Shown: positions 63,048-64,000 of the stretch, piece by piece | Layout of the letters: every line of letters starts with the position of its first letter | Position numbering within the stretch: the stretch's first letter is position 1 | NCBI GenBank assembly: GCA_963556255.1 | Contig: OY744616.1 | Span: 28,086,408-28,150,407, forward strand | Origin: Allolobophora icterica | Taxonomy: Eukaryota > Annelida > Clitellata > Crassiclitellata > Lumbricidae | Length of the DNA stretch: 64,000 bases | Direction of reading: 5' to 3' | The notes under the pieces: model-generated | The model's input: the letters and a program-made list of their open reading frames with translations, nothing else | What the model was told of the DNA's origin: nothing | Database searches by the model: none | Translations under genes and position numbers: made by a program

Positions 63048-63310
63048 GGGGGGAGGGCCGTAGAGTAGTGGATAACACACTGGCGTGAAGAGATGAAGGT
63101 ACCAAGATCGAACCCGTAGTCCCGCAAGGTTATAAATTCGGCCTTTCCACTCGCTAGGTGGCAGCAGTGGTTAAATGAATTCTGCATGTGGAAAACCCAG
63201 AGCTAGTCCCTAAAGAGGAGGGTCGGACGAATGGGTGCAGATACTTCGCCGTAAAGAAAAAGACGATAGAAATCCACTATCCAGTGGACACCTACGGGCT
63301 ATCAGCCCAT
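63048..63310 (+). repeat. tRNA-derived SINE, family 2
   Basis: GGGCCGTAGAGTAGTGGATAA gives an A-box-like head and AAGATCGAACCCG a B-box-like element. The body includes CCACTCGCTAGGTGGCAGC and ends near GGACACCTACGGGC, also found beside the LINE tail at 4480. Confidence 0.62.
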
Positions 63311-63699
63311 GTATAATAGGAAGAAAGGAAGGGACTCTTTGAAACACCTCTCTGATTTGACGCAGCGCTCGTGAATAGGCTGGTGCCCTGCGCTTGGCCT
63401 TCGAATGGCGCTTTTATAAGTTTGGAGATTACGATTACGACGATTACGATTCAGCCATAACCGAGATTCCACGGCTGAGATGAGCAGAAGCCTAAATTTA
63501 GGGTGAAGCTCGACTGTTTAGTCAAGAAACAGCTGCTTCGGGCGCATTCTAACTGTTATGTTTAATGCAGAGCATGTATTTAAGTAAACAAATTAAATTA
63601 GTATTAGGGTTGCGCAATTTAAATCCGGAACAAACCACAGGATAATGCACTAAGTCAGCTTTCCTGGTTTGTTTCTTTTCTTGTTCCCATTAACCGCAT

Positions 63700-63885
63700 C
63701 TTCGCTTTGGACTGATCATTGATCGATGTTTTTAATCAATATCAATCAGTTTATTGGATAGCAATAGGCCTAATAACAATCAATTTACAGTCACTCAAAG
63801 AAAGTATTAGAAGGCGTCCAAAGTTGAAACCAGAAGGGGCAACAAGTCCCGCCAACAGGGTCACCTATTCTTAGAAGAGAATTCA
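63700..63885 (-). mobile_element. LINE 3' end related to 58636-58840
   Basis: On the minus strand GGTGACCCTGTTGGCGGGAC precedes CCCCTTCTGG and AATAAACTGATTGATATTG. The arrangement parallels the other copy. Confidence 0.5.
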
Positions 63886-64000
63886 AGACGGCATCTTCAA
63901 CAATGTCACAGTTCATCAGGTTTTGTTAATTTCATACCTGCAGTGCTATTTTAAATATTTTTTATAACAAAGCGCAATTAATCTTTGATATATTATTTAT

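Overview
The window looks like nuclear DNA of a marine invertebrate animal, probably a deuterostome such as an echinoderm or hemichordate. Coding sequence is split into short exons with GT/AG borders, calcium-binding EGF exons are all phase 1, introns are long and AT-rich, and LINEs, tRNA-derived SINEs, hAT, pogo/Tigger, Helitron and Gypsy elements and long microsatellites are abundant. The palindrome TAGGCCTA recurs more than twenty times. The clade is inferred from overall character, not proven.

Three protein-coding genes can be assembled, all on the minus strand. Gene A (about 15.9 kb down to 1.6 kb) is complete in 12 exons: signal peptide, short Cys-rich N-terminus, four calcium-binding EGF domains, a half EGF, one membrane span, and a tail with several tyrosine motifs ending in an ITAM (YQDL, nine residues, YEAI). 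Its exon lengths sum to 1395 bases with all phases matching, giving 464 residues. Gene B (54.5 kb down to 31.1 kb) is a paralogue with the same exon order, and the exons from EGF through TM have the same lengths in both genes. Gene B differs in having four ITAM exons, three of them interleaved with CR1-like LINE fragments, and its first exons were not found. Gene C (29.3 to 21.4 kb) lies between them and encodes a 528-residue leucine-rich protein with an N-terminal BC-box-like and Cul2-box-like segment, as in PRAME/LRRC14/LRRC41-type elongin-cullin substrate receptors.

Region by region: 0.1-1.1 kb, decayed LINE reverse transcriptase. 1.6-15.9 kb, gene A, whose introns carry a foldback element, a 60-bp minisatellite, a 28-bp minisatellite, a SINE and a hAT MITE. 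16-21.3 kb, intergenic with microsatellites, LINE tails, a tRNA-Asp-like SINE and a pogo/Tigger remnant. 21.4-29.3 kb, gene C with a tRNA SINE, a hAT MITE and a long GA tract. 29.3-31.1 kb, intergenic. 31.1-54.5 kb, gene B; one intron holds a hAT MITE, a Helitron with a nested hAT element, and a very young Gypsy-type LTR element (LTRs differing at one of 1145 positions) that keeps gag, two tandem protease motifs and RNase H but lacks the reverse transcriptase core and integrase. 54.6-64 kb, repeat-rich DNA with hAT and LINE remnants and SINEs.

Genes A and B most resemble, in logic rather than sequence, phagocytic or immune receptors that signal through tyrosine motifs. The ITAM exon array of gene B, each exon with the same acceptor phase and most with their own stop, is the most interesting system here. 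All functional statements rest on reading motifs and splice phases by eye; no database search was run.
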